Below, piece by piece: positions 9,628 through 18,537 of a stretch of DNA of 26,980 nt. A model generated the notes under the pieces. It was not told the DNA's origin. It searched no databases and worked only from the letters and a program-made list of their open reading frames with translations. The translations under genes were made by a program, and so were the position numbers. How positions within the stretch are numbered: the first letter of the stretch is position 1; every line of letters starts with the position of its first letter. This DNA comes from Gnetum montanum (lineage: Eukaryota > Streptophyta > Gnetopsida > Gnetales > Gnetaceae), in assembly GCA_015680685.1 (NCBI GenBank), contig MNCI01003674.1, positions 202,370-229,349 of the forward strand. Direction: 5' to 3'.

Positions 9628-9932
9628 TCTAGCCATACTTGTGAAAGTGATGGCTCAAAAAACATAATGATAATGATATCGTAGTTTTTGAACCAAGGGA
9701 TATGTCATTCAAAATGTGGTCTAATTCGATCATAAGATTTGAAGACAATGTTAAGTGAATTACCAAGAACACTTGCATATGTTGTTGCATTTAAAAAATG
9801 TAAAATGATACATTCAAGTAATAAAAATATTTTGAAATTTAATAATATAAGAAATGAATTTTTTCAAAGTATTAACAATGAAAATTAGCTTTGTCATGAG
9901 ACACTTTTATTTAGTAGGTCACAGCTACCCTA

Positions 9933-9940
9933 CTATATAG
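9933..9940 (-). promoter_or_regulatory. TATA box of the reverse-oriented LTR
   Basis: CTATATAG, itself palindromic. On the minus strand it is followed after about 20 bp by AATAAA (9912-9907) and about 300 bp later by the primer-site motif. A plus-strand reading has no supporting context. Confidence 0.45.
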
Positions 9941-9960
9941 GGAGGGGTTGTGCTACTAGC

Positions 9961-11937
9961 TCTAATGTCAATATTCAATTGCCAATTAAAAATGTAAACA
10001 AAACATTTATAGGTATCACTAAGCCAACTATTAATTTATCAACAAGTATTATGAGAAAAGAGTTCTAGACAAATTATTTTATGTACAAAATACTTATATC
10101 AAGACATATAGAAACCAAGTTTACAGGCCGAAGTCCCTGTGTAATTAGGATAAGCCTAAGATGATGATGATGATATGTGAGAGCAAAGACAAATCTAAAA
10201 TCATGACAGTTATATCTTAAAGTAAAGATAAGAGGATTTTTATTTATGTACAATCTCATCATGCCACGTTGGTTGTTGCCTATGCAACTACTAACTAACA
10301 AAATTTATGGTTTTCATGGTAGAATTTATGATTTTAGTAGGATCAAAAATGGTCGTCATGGAAAAATAGGTGTAAAACCGTATGAGGTGAATATAAATAG
10401 CATTGAAATATTTAAAATGACATTTTATTTATTTGTTCATTGATTTTATGTTGAAACTACAACAAAAACTTGAAATTTTATCATGAAAATGTATATTAGC
10501 AAATAGCTACAAAGTAATAATAAATCCAAACTCCTCTATTAGGTAGTTTTAGAAGAAATTAAACAAAGAAAATAAAAAGAATTTATAGATGTTATTTAAT
10601 GACTAGTTTTAGGAAATTAAAATAATTTTTGACAAACAAATAACAAATAAAGAAATAAAAGATCGAACATATATTAACTAAAAAACTAGTTAAAAGAAAA
10701 ATTCAAGCCAATAAGAAATAGTAGCATAGTGACTTTTCATGTGTGATTATAAATAAAGTCATGTTATCATTACTAATAAATATAGAACAAAAAGTGTTAG
10801 CTTACCTAAATAGTTTTGGCATAGAAACCCCTGGTCACAATCCTCCAATAGATCCAAGAGGGCCTCAAAGAATAGTTAGTTTACTAGGTTTTTGAAAAAT
10901 ATTTCTAAATTACTCAATTTTTGCAAAAAATAGGCTACCAAGCCAGGTGGGTGAAATATCCTTTATCTTGGTTAACATTATTAAAATTAATTTTGATTTC
11001 AAGTACTTTTGTAATTTTAATTTACTACTAAGCTACAGCCACATTAACTCCTTGATTTATGATGTGTAATAAATTTATTACACTATCAAATAAATGTATA
11101 TTTTAGAATCATCTACTTCTTAAATAAATGTAATTATCCAACAATGAATATAGAAAAACCTATTTGAACTATAGTCTTACAAATAATTCAATGATCCATT
11201 AAGTAGCAAAGATATCATTATATCCTAATTATGGTTTAATAAATTATTTCATAATATAATAATCTTTGAAACCTATTCCTAAAAATTTTAATATTTAAAT
11301 GAAATATTATTATATTAAACCAAACATCTATGAATTCAACCTTTTAAATTAAGAAAATTGTTTAACTATATAAAGGTAAATACAAAAATTTAACCGAGAT
11401 GCACCTTTTTCTTTTGATTTTTATATCTTTCAATATTTTACTTTAGAAGGTATAATCCATCTACATACAATATTTTGGGAATTCAACATATCTATAGATT
11501 CAAGCACCCAAACAGATCTCATCTCTATAAATTCAACAAGTTTTATGATAGTCTTCACACTTATATGTTTCACATAGGTCATTTTCTATATAAAATAATA
11601 AATTGAGAAACATGTGTTAGATTTGAAAAAAATCCAAACGTCATGCAATTGTAACCATTTCCCATGGGAGGTTAATCAAGGTTGCCAATGTGAGGTTCAT
11701 TCGATTAGTTATGTGGTTGTTTAAAAAATATCATACAAAAAAGCAATTGCTAACTTAATTCACACTTAAACATCTTTCCTTAGGGGCAAAGGGGATGGGG
11801 AGGTGGGTGTCGAACCCCAAAATTAATATTAATAATAAGAAAAAAATTAACATTATATGTTTTACACTAAGTAAAATACACTAAGTAGAAAGCAATAAAA
11901 ACAACATGGAAAGTTAACTTTCCAATTTTAGAGATGT
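9961..11937. other. AT-rich region with no recognised gene
   Basis: Low-complexity, strongly AT-rich DNA. Open frames such as 10301-10074 (-) and 10246-10443 (+) are short, overlap each other and show no motif. The first part may include U3 of the reverse-oriented LTR. I see no exon, RNA gene or clear repeat boundary. Confidence 0.5.
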
Positions 11938-12140
11938 CTATTTGATGTGGACATTAAACATGCCAATGTAACATCTCTTCAATGATGGGATCTTTCCTTG
12001 GAGTTTTGGCATATTTGGGAGTGTTTTGAAAATATTTTGATGAGTTTAGGAGGTTTCAAGGACTATGGAGACTTGTTTGGAGGTGTTCAAAGTTTCCTAG
12101 CCTCAAAACAAGAATCTTTGTATTTTGCCCTAGCAAGTGA

Positions 12141-12297
12141 GACATCCCAGTTGTAGTTGAGACATCCCAACTATATTCAAGATGTCCTAGCCAAGACATC
12201 CCACATGATTTTGAGATGTCCTTGCCAAAGTCAAGATGTTTCAACTATTAACAACCACTTTCAGGTGAGACATCCTATTCTTCTCTGAGATGTCTCA
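12141..12297 (+). promoter_or_regulatory. Eight GAYRTCCCA-type motifs on a 20-bp period (5' LTR)
   Basis: Motif starts are 12141, 12161, 12181, 12195, 12215, 12235, 12269 and 12289, so spacings are 20, 20, 14, 20, 20, 34 and 20. Units read GACATCCCA, GATGTCCTA and similar. The array lies upstream of the transcribed part of the LTR. None of the eight has an intact GACGTC core. Confidence 0.8.
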
Positions 12298-12672
12298 TAC
12301 AAAATTTAATGAACATCAAATTGAATGGAAAATTGAAGGAAAGACAAAAGGTCATACCAAGAAGCTAAAAATCAGAGTTCAAAGGAGAAGGCTAATCAAG
12401 TTAATCAAAAGGATGAAGGTTAGTCTCAAGGACAAGAGTGAGAGAAGAGAGATTTGAGAAGTCTCTTGAGAGCTTATGCAAAAAGAGAGTCTAGGGAGAG
12501 GAAGAGAGAGAGAAGAGTAGAGAGAGATAGAATCTTGGCAAGATGCCTTGATCATTATCCTTGTGAGATTGTGTTTTCTTTGATTGAGTGTTTGTGAGAA
12601 TTCGATTGAATGTCTTATTTGTCCTTGGGAATTTAGGCTTCCTTTTAGATGTAATTTCTTCATTTAATCAAG

Positions 12673-12678
12673 AATAAA
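12673..12678 (+). terminator. AATAAA polyadenylation signal in the 5' LTR
   Basis: Conserved in both LTR copies in the shared context CAAGAATAAAGCTTTC (the other copy is at 14819-14824). Confidence 0.55.
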
Positions 12679-12767
12679 GCTTTCATTTTCATTTCTTGTT
12701 CAAATTTGATGTTTTGTGACATTGAGAGAGCTTGGATTATGGAATACATGGAAGCTCCTCATTAAAT

Positions 12768-12780
12768 TGGTATCAAAGTA
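12768..12780 (+). promoter_or_regulatory. Primer-binding site (initiator tRNA-Met)
   Basis: TGGTATCAAAGTA begins three bases after the end of the 5' LTR. The first eight bases match the TGGTATCA start of the plant initiator-Met primer-binding site exactly. Confidence 0.85.
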
Positions 12781-13100
12781 GCTTGGAATTAAAGATAATT
12801 GCATTCAAGTGGATAATTCTCATCTCAATTGTAAATAATCACTCCGAATTCTCAATCTTGGATGAATTCTCTCTTGCTACTTGTTCTACTCATTCTAGGG
12901 TTTGAAAATTTCCCTTTGATCCTTAAGTTTATCATATCTTTGAAAATTATTGGAAGGCTTGTAATAGCTAGGGTTTGAAGATCTTGCACTCATTTCTCTT
13001 AAGATCTAAGTATTCTTGGTTTGATCCCTTGAGAAATCTTAAATATTTCACTTTTCATTATAGAATTTTGTGAGAATAATCTTTTAGGTCATTTTCCATT

Positions 13101-14087
13101 ATGCCTATAAAGAAGAAGACAGTTCAAGATTTGTCAAGAGATATGGAGGAATTAAAGATTAACTTGAAAGATATTTTGAGAATAATTAAGAGAATATCTT
13201 CTAACCATCAAGGAAAGGAAGAAGATGAAAGGTTTGGTGAAGTAGAGATCAATGAGAAAAGGAGTTTTCAAGTATCTCTTATTGAGCAAAGAAGTGCTCA
13301 ATACTCAACAATTTCAAGAGAGAAAACCAAGAGCTTCAGCAAAGGGACCAAGAAATCTTAAAAGTCCAAGATGGTGTATGTTGTTGATCAAGAAGAGTTC
13401 CTACCTTATAAGGCATGGGAAGTGAAGGATCAAAGCCAAAGAAGTGGCAAAGATCAAGGGACTTCTTCAAAAAAGATCAAAAGTAGCATTAGAAGGGATG
13501 ATACATTTTATTTTATTTTATTTTATTTATTTTTATTTTTATTTTTTTGCAGTTGTTCTATACCTTGTGGCAAGTGAAAGGAGATTCTAAGCCAAGTTGA
13601 GGCTATCTCATGGGAGATAGATGAGTCTTCTAGCCAAGGTATGTGGAAGAATAATTGCTTTGATGATGTTTTTGATTAAATTGATGTTAAAGCCATGGAG
13701 GAGAGTTTACCTTTTAAGCAGGTACCTCCAAAATGAGATGAAGAGCTTATTGATGATTCCTTTAAAGAGGACAAGCCATTAAAATTGGAAACTCCTATTT
13801 TAGATCTTAAACCTTCAAGTTTTGAAGAAATTGAACAAACCTATTGAAGATCACATTGAACCAAAGATGAATGGGAGAAGCCATGAAGAGGTAAGTGTGA
13901 CCTTTACCTTGCAATTGGTAGTAATGTCTCTCATGTTGAAGCTAGTGTGATGGATGCTAGGTTTTCACTTCAGCTTGGTACTAGTTTGTTCAATTATGAT
14001 GATGAGTCTCTTCCAAGTGTAAAGGTCTCTTGTGGGGGAATCAAGAGTCTTTTAAAATGGAAGTGTGCTAATGTGGACATCAAATAG
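13101..14087 (+). pseudogene. Unrecognised element-specific protein, decayed 329-codon frame
   Basis: One frame opens with ATG at 13101 (MPIKKKTVQDLSRDMEELK) and stays in register through the whole interior to TAG at 14085, just inside the 3' LTR. Seven internal stops interrupt it: TAA at 13359 and 13677; TGA at 13575, 13734, 13845, 13857 and 13884. The N-terminal 60 residues are rich in Lys, Glu and Leu and could form a coiled coil; the middle carries a Phe/Leu run encoded by a TTTTA microsatellite; the C-terminal part is acidic (DEELIDDSFKED) and ends with hydrophobic and Ser-rich sequence. I recognise no gag, protease or enzyme motif. Stop density is below chance for such AT-rich DNA, which supports former coding. 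Confidence 0.55.
13506..13548 (+). repeat. (TTTTA)n microsatellite inside the element frame
   Basis: Imperfect TTTTA/TTTAT units followed by TTTTTTTGCAG. It gives a run of Phe, Tyr and Leu in the frame that spans it. Confidence 0.8.
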
Positions 14088-14267
14088 GCCAATGTAACAT
14101 CTCTCCAATGATGGGATCTTTCCCTAGAGTTTTGGCATGTTTGAGAGTGTTTTGGGACTATTTTGATGAGTTTAAAAGGTTCCAAGGGCTATGGTGACTT
14201 GTTAAGAGATGTCAAAAGGTTCTTGGCCTCCAAACAAGCATTTTTTTTGTTTTTCCTTGGCAGGGGA

Positions 14268-14444
14268 GACATCCAAGCTACAAGTGAGATTTTCCAACTA
14301 CATTCAAGACATCCCAACCAAGATGTCCCACATGATTTTGAGACGTCCCAGCCAAACTCGAGACATCCCAGCTAAAGTCAAGATGTCCTGGCTGTTAAAA
14401 GCCACTTTTAAGTGAGATGTCCCATTCTTCTCTAAGACGTCTCA
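14268..14444 (+). promoter_or_regulatory. Nine GAYRTCCCA-type motifs on a 20-bp period (3' LTR)
   Basis: Motif starts are 14268, 14288, 14308, 14322, 14342, 14362, 14382, 14416 and 14436, with the same 20/14/34-bp spacing pattern as the 5' LTR plus one more 20-bp unit. The units at 14342 and 14436 keep GACGTC; most others are GACATC or GATGTC, which are the two products of CpG deamination of GACGTC. Confidence 0.8.
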
Positions 14445-14512
14445 TACGAATTTTAACAGACATCAAGTTGAATGGAAAATTGGAGGGACAATGAAATGTC
14501 ACACCAAGAAGC

Positions 14513-14520
14513 TATAAATA
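14513..14520 (+). promoter_or_regulatory. TATA box of the 3' LTR
   Basis: TATAAATA in GAAGCTATAAATAAGGG, about 70 bp after the motif array. The corresponding 5' LTR site is mutated. Confidence 0.75.
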
Positions 14521-14915
14521 AGGGTCCAAGGAAGAAGGCTAATCAGGCTAATCAAAAGAGGGGAAGGTTAGTCTCAAGGAGAAAAGTGAGAGGAGAGATT
14601 TGAGAAGTCTCTTGAAAGCTTATGCAAAAAGAGTCTAGGAAGTGAAAGATGAGTTGAGAGAAGAGCAGAGAGAGATGGTCTTGGCAAGGTGCCATGATCA
14701 TCATCCATGTGAGAGTACGTTTTCTTTTATTGAGTCTGTGTGAGAATTTGATTGAATCTATTATCTATCCTCGGGAATTTGTGCTTTCTATAAACTATAA
14801 TTTCTCCATTTAAGCAAGAATAAAGCTTTCATTTTCTTTTCTTGTTCAAATTTAATGCTTTGTAACATTGAGAAAGCTTGGATTGTGAAATCCATGGGAG
14901 CTCCTAATCACTACT

Positions 14916-15459
14916 TAGATATACGAACTTAGAATTGAAGTAATGCTTTGAAAAATTAAGAAAGGAAAATGGACTGTAAGTAAGAAGAATGATCCTCATC
15001 TTGGCAACATTTGCATCACCTTCAAAATTCGTATTTGAACTTAAAATAGTAAAAAATTTCAAGGTAGTAGTCGAAAGCTTTGGCAAAATACCAACTTCTA
15101 TAGGAGAAGAAGATCTAATAGAAAATGATGCCATAAATAATCCAACAAATTGTTCATCATAATTGATGTTACATCACATCGAGGTTCTTTGTCATTTGTG
15201 TTAAAACACTTCTTAATGTAAGGTTTAATGTTTGACTTGATAGCATTTTTGTTACATAATTAAAAACTTTCCCTACTATCTCTCTTTGTTTAGATTGATT
15301 AATAGTTTTTCTAGAAAAATTATTCACAAAAGCTTTTATCTTCTTTGGATTCTTCAATGTCTTTTAATTCCTTTTATTATCGACAGTTATGTGATTTTTT
15401 GTATCTTCAACTTCATATTGTTTTTCCCTATCCTCAACTTCCACACATTTTTTTTACCT
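14916..15459 (-). other. Unassigned sequence, possibly the continuation of the adjacent LINE-like remnant
   Basis: Minus-strand frames at 15357-15169 and 15134-14904 are Lys/Ser-rich and follow the DUF4283-like fragment. They may be the decayed C-terminal part of the same ORF, but they carry no diagnostic motif. Confidence 0.3.
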
Positions 15460-15823
15460 TGATATCTTTTTTCTTGAGCAAAAGAGAACAAGCATTAAAC
15501 AAATGTCCTTCACAATGACAAAAAGTTGCATAAACTAGGTAGATTATAATATGTGATTAGCTAAATATATATCTTATCACTTTGTAATAACAATTCCTTT
15601 TTAGGATCAAGAAAATTGATTTCAATAAAAAAAAACATTTACAAAAAACAAATGGTGTAAAAATAGATTCCATATGCTTAATAGGACCAAAAAGACCAAC
15701 AATCTTTTGCTCAACTTTTTGAAAAATCGATTGAAAATTAAATAACTTGACAAAACACAAAACTTTCAAACATTCTTCAAATTCGACATCAAAATCTAGA
15801 ATCCACTTATAAATGATCAACAC
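15460..15823 (-). pseudogene. Decayed LINE ORF1-like fragment (DUF4283-like plus zinc-knuckle-like)
   Basis: The frame read downward from 15823 contains WILDFDVEFEE, CFVKLFNFQSIF and QKIVGLFG, matching the pattern of plant DUF4283 domains (W....F......VxVxLxxLPxxF......KIGxxLG). It passes one stop at 15557 and continues in frame to ATFCHCEGHLFNACSLL, a zinc-knuckle-like Cys/His cluster whose spacing is not canonical. DUF4283 with a knuckle is typical of ORF1 of plant L1-type LINEs. Its origin could also be a host DUF4283 gene. The upstream end is disrupted by the 73-bp tandem duplication. Confidence 0.55.
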
Positions 15824-15937
15824 TACATGCTTATGTATAAATGATCCTATGTCTAAGGCAAATTAAATCTAGAATCCACTTATAAATGATCAACACTACA
15901 TGTTTATGTATCAATAATCCTATATCTAGGGCAAATT
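15792..15937. repeat. 73-bp tandem duplication
   Basis: Units 15792-15864 and 15865-15937 both start AAATCTAGAATCCACTTATA and end GGCAAATT, are exactly 73 bp each, and differ at only a few positions. Because 73 is not a multiple of 3, it breaks any frame passing through. It adjoins the upstream end of the minus-strand LINE-like fragment. Confidence 0.9.
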
Positions 15938-16733
15938 ACACCATTTAAGCATTGTTTAATTCAACAAGCAGAAAAAATGAGAACAATACTTGGCATAAAA
16001 AATCTGAAATTAATTATATTTCCCGGAGTCAATACAGTTAACAAGTTTTAAAAACAAGGATCAACGATCAAAGTTCCTGCCATCAAACAATTTTAAAGAC
16101 AAAAATCAACAAAAGGTTCTAAAAACAGCCAAACTGTTAAGTCATCTTTTACAAAAATGATACGCCTACAATTTAAAGATCTTAGACCAAGCAAGCACAT
16201 CGATCTTCAAATACGTAAATAAGCATGAAATATTCATGAAATTAAAAAAAGGGGGAAGATCATAGAATAAGCGAGAACATCATATTGTCAATAACGTAAA
16301 TAAACATTAAAAAATATCTCAACGTGAGAATGTCCTTTCCAGAGAAACTGCCTGTTGGACAGAGGATTTAGATAAATTAGCACCAACTTAAATATTGCCA
16401 AGTAATTGTCATGCATTTGCTTTACCAACAGTACAACCATCACGGTAGTGGTCAACATACAGCTTCATGTAACGTCAGTTTTTTCCCAACCCAATATAAT
16501 ACAATAATGCTAGGGCATTAAAAATTTATAAGACCTACATTTCTATAGATTGATTGGTTTCCTTCATCTAAAGGTTAAGAAAAATAATTATCATTTCTGG
16601 AACTACTGTACCATATACACAAAAATGGCCGCAGAAACATTTCTAGTCACAAACAATTGTCATACATCACAAAAGGTTATAATCCAGAATTAAAATGTCT
16701 ACAAAGTATAGCTGTAGAATTCTTACGATGGCA
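15938..16733 (-). other. 3' flank and probable 3' UTR of the oxygenase gene
   Basis: This sequence follows the stop codon at 16736-16734 on the minus strand. It is AT-rich with no repeat domain or further exon. No single polyadenylation signal stands out. The UTR end cannot be placed without transcript data. Confidence 0.4.
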
Positions 16734-16854
16734 TCATGCTACCTGTTTCTTCATTGAAAGTATAGTTTTCTGGCGTTCTTGCTCCTGATGCGAGCACTCA
16801 CCACACCAGCTTGGAAATCCACTTTTATGCTTCTTCAGTTCTCTGAACGTAGAG
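16734..16854 (-). CDS. Terminal oxygenase exon with stop codon
   Basis: The acceptor TACTGCAG ends at 16855. The exon completes a Ser codon (AG+C), encodes STFREL through KKQVA, and stops at TGA (16736-16734). The Cys pair in SWCGEC is a family signature. Confidence 0.9.
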
Positions 16855-18502
16855 CTGCAGTAAAGTACCAAACTCCATGAAGAATTGAGTAACAGAAACC
16901 CCCAATCTTACCATTATGCGATACGGCTCAAACACTTCATATTAATAGATTTCATGCCTACGGAGACTACTTTGGTAACATAATGCTTGACATGAAACTA
17001 GCAAATAAATCACACTCAATAAAAAAGCTAGCCCATCAAGTATAAGTGTAAAATAACTATCATAAAGATGCAATGTTCTGACTCCGTCAAAAATTACTCG
17101 TTCTTTGGTACGAAAGACATCAAGGTCTTTTAATAAGAAGAAGATTGAAGTCTTGCTTGAAAATCCTTTGAAACAAGAGGACATGTTTTGATGCCTATCC
17201 CTAATTTCCAAATTTTATGCATTCTGCAGTGGGGGAAAACTTTAGTCACCCTCTCCTGCTCCATGTCTCTTTTATTCATGACAGTTTTCCTGCTTTACTG
17301 ATTATGATTTTGCATGATTAATTATACAACGAACTCTCCATAGCGTACACAACATAACTTTTTCTGATCCTGAGAGGATTGGCCTGCTATTTGAAGGGGG
17401 AAAAATTGTAAAAATATTTAAATTACAAGTACGCAAAACACCCACACTTGCAGGGAATTCAAGCCAGGCATACTGTTTTTCCCAATATAAATGGTTTTAA
17501 CAGATTAATAATCTGAACGAAAATGACAAGATTATACTAGACTTGGACAATACCAGTTCAGTTGAAAATTTAAATAATTTACGTATCTTACCTTCTACAC
17601 CAAAGGATTAGGTTAGCCCTGTAACCAGACAGAATAGTCTTTGCTCCATGACGATGACGACCAGCATGAAGAATAGCTTGCCCAGGAATATTGGCATATT
17701 CAAATATTTCCTAGCAAATGAACAAACATCTGAATTTTTTAGAGAACACTCACGACATTGTTAAATAACAGCCAGCACTTTTAGAAATGAACAAGATACA
17801 AGACAAATTTCACTCAATACAAGCACCCATCTGTTTTTACTTAATACAAGGACCATATAAAATGATTTGAAAATCCTCTTCATTATTGTAATCATTATTC
17901 ATCAAATTGAACTTCCTAACGTAGTTAAGAGACTTCAAGATAGTTTTAAAGGATGGCTGTCAACCTAGTACCAACCTGAATGTGTGGCAGGTATCAACTA
18001 ACCAAATTGTTTATATTTATTGCTGTAGTGATTTTGTGTAAGCTGTGCCAAATAAGAATATTGAGTTTGGGAATAATAATATGTGGTTTCTAACCATTTT
18101 GTTATTTTAAAAAGCATCTGATGTAGTCGCAACCCATTAATATTAAAGTTCTTACTCCCTTTTGCCATGCTTCTTGAATAGTAGGGGATAAGAACCCACT
18201 GAGTATCTCTCTTCACCTGCTTCCCCAACATACATACTCATGCACACACGCATTGAGGGGTATAGGAGGCACTTTAGCGCTTCCACGCCTTCAAAAAGAT
18301 GATGATAAAAATCTTCATTATTTCATAGATATTTTATACTTTATCAAAAAAGTTTTATAGACACCAACACAATATATTAACATACTTTTTTAATATCAAT
18401 TTTTAGAGCAGGTACAGCAGAAGGTAGTAATGTAGTGCCCCATATTTGTACACATGACCTTAGTACTCTTATTAAATACTTTGACTTTAACTTGTTTTAA
18501 AA

Positions 18503-18537
<35 letters not shown>

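Larger units (their letters stand above)
9003..9800. repeat. Two 109-bp direct repeats 689 bp apart
   Basis: Copies at 9003-9111 and 9692-9800 both run from ACCAAGGGATAT to GTTGTTGCATT.AAAAAATG and have the same length, differing only by substitutions. The 9692 copy lies in the proposed 5' LTR of the reverse-oriented element; the 9003 copy lies between its primer-site motif and gag. It may be a partial tandem duplication or a piece of a second LTR. Confidence 0.75.
6690..9960 (-). mobile_element. Old gag-protease LTR element remnant, reverse orientation
   Basis: Reading the minus strand: TATA box (9940-9933), AATAAA (9912-9907), primer-site-like motif (9627-9614), gag start (8855), gag domain (about 8250-7800), spacer, protease-like motif (about 6870-6800). 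This order matches the plus-strand element at 1-5917, and the gag domains align (PLYRGYTSNDPQVHMQAF here, PRFEGGYSADPQNHLQAF there). No polymerase is seen. A 3' LTR matching the 9630-9960 region is not visible, so the lower-coordinate end is probably truncated. Confidence 0.65.
11943..12764 (+). repeat. 5' LTR of the non-autonomous element (822 bp)
   Basis: Begins TGATGTGGACAT and ends GAAGCTCCTCATTA, where the terminal CA has decayed to TA. It contains an eight-unit GAYRTCCCA array (12141-12297) and an AATAAA signal (12673-12678). The TATA box of the other copy reads CTAAAAATC here, so this promoter is damaged. Confidence 0.85.
14069..14910 (+). repeat. 3' LTR of the non-autonomous element (842 bp)
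   Basis: Begins TAATGTGGACAT, where the leading TG has decayed to TA, and ends GGGAGCTCCTAATCA. It aligns along its length with 11943-12764. The 20-bp length difference equals one extra unit in its motif array. It keeps an intact TATA box and AATAAA. Confidence 0.85.
11938..14915 (+). mobile_element. Complete non-autonomous LTR retrotransposon with two LTRs and TSD
   Basis: Two long direct repeats (11943-12764 and 14069-14910) flank a 1.3-kb interior. Flanking 5-mers CTATT (11938-11942) and CTACT (14911-14915) are a target-site duplication with one difference. The LTR termini are TGATG (5') and ATCA (3'), each preserved in one copy. A primer-binding site TGGTATCAAAG starts 3 bp after the 5' LTR. 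No gag domain, protease, reverse transcriptase or integrase is present, so mobility needed outside enzymes. The interior carries a private frame (13101-14087). Substantial LTR divergence indicates an old insertion. Confidence 0.85.

Noticed and set aside
9961-11937. Search for tRNA, snRNA or miRNA genes in the AT-rich stretch
   Set aside because: No conserved promoter boxes or convincing long hairpins seen by eye; a covariance-model scan would be needed for certainty.
12141-12297. Evenly spaced short repeats as a CRISPR array
   Set aside because: Units of about 9 bp at 20-bp spacing, variable, inside both copies of a plant LTR; no long identical repeats or Cas genes.
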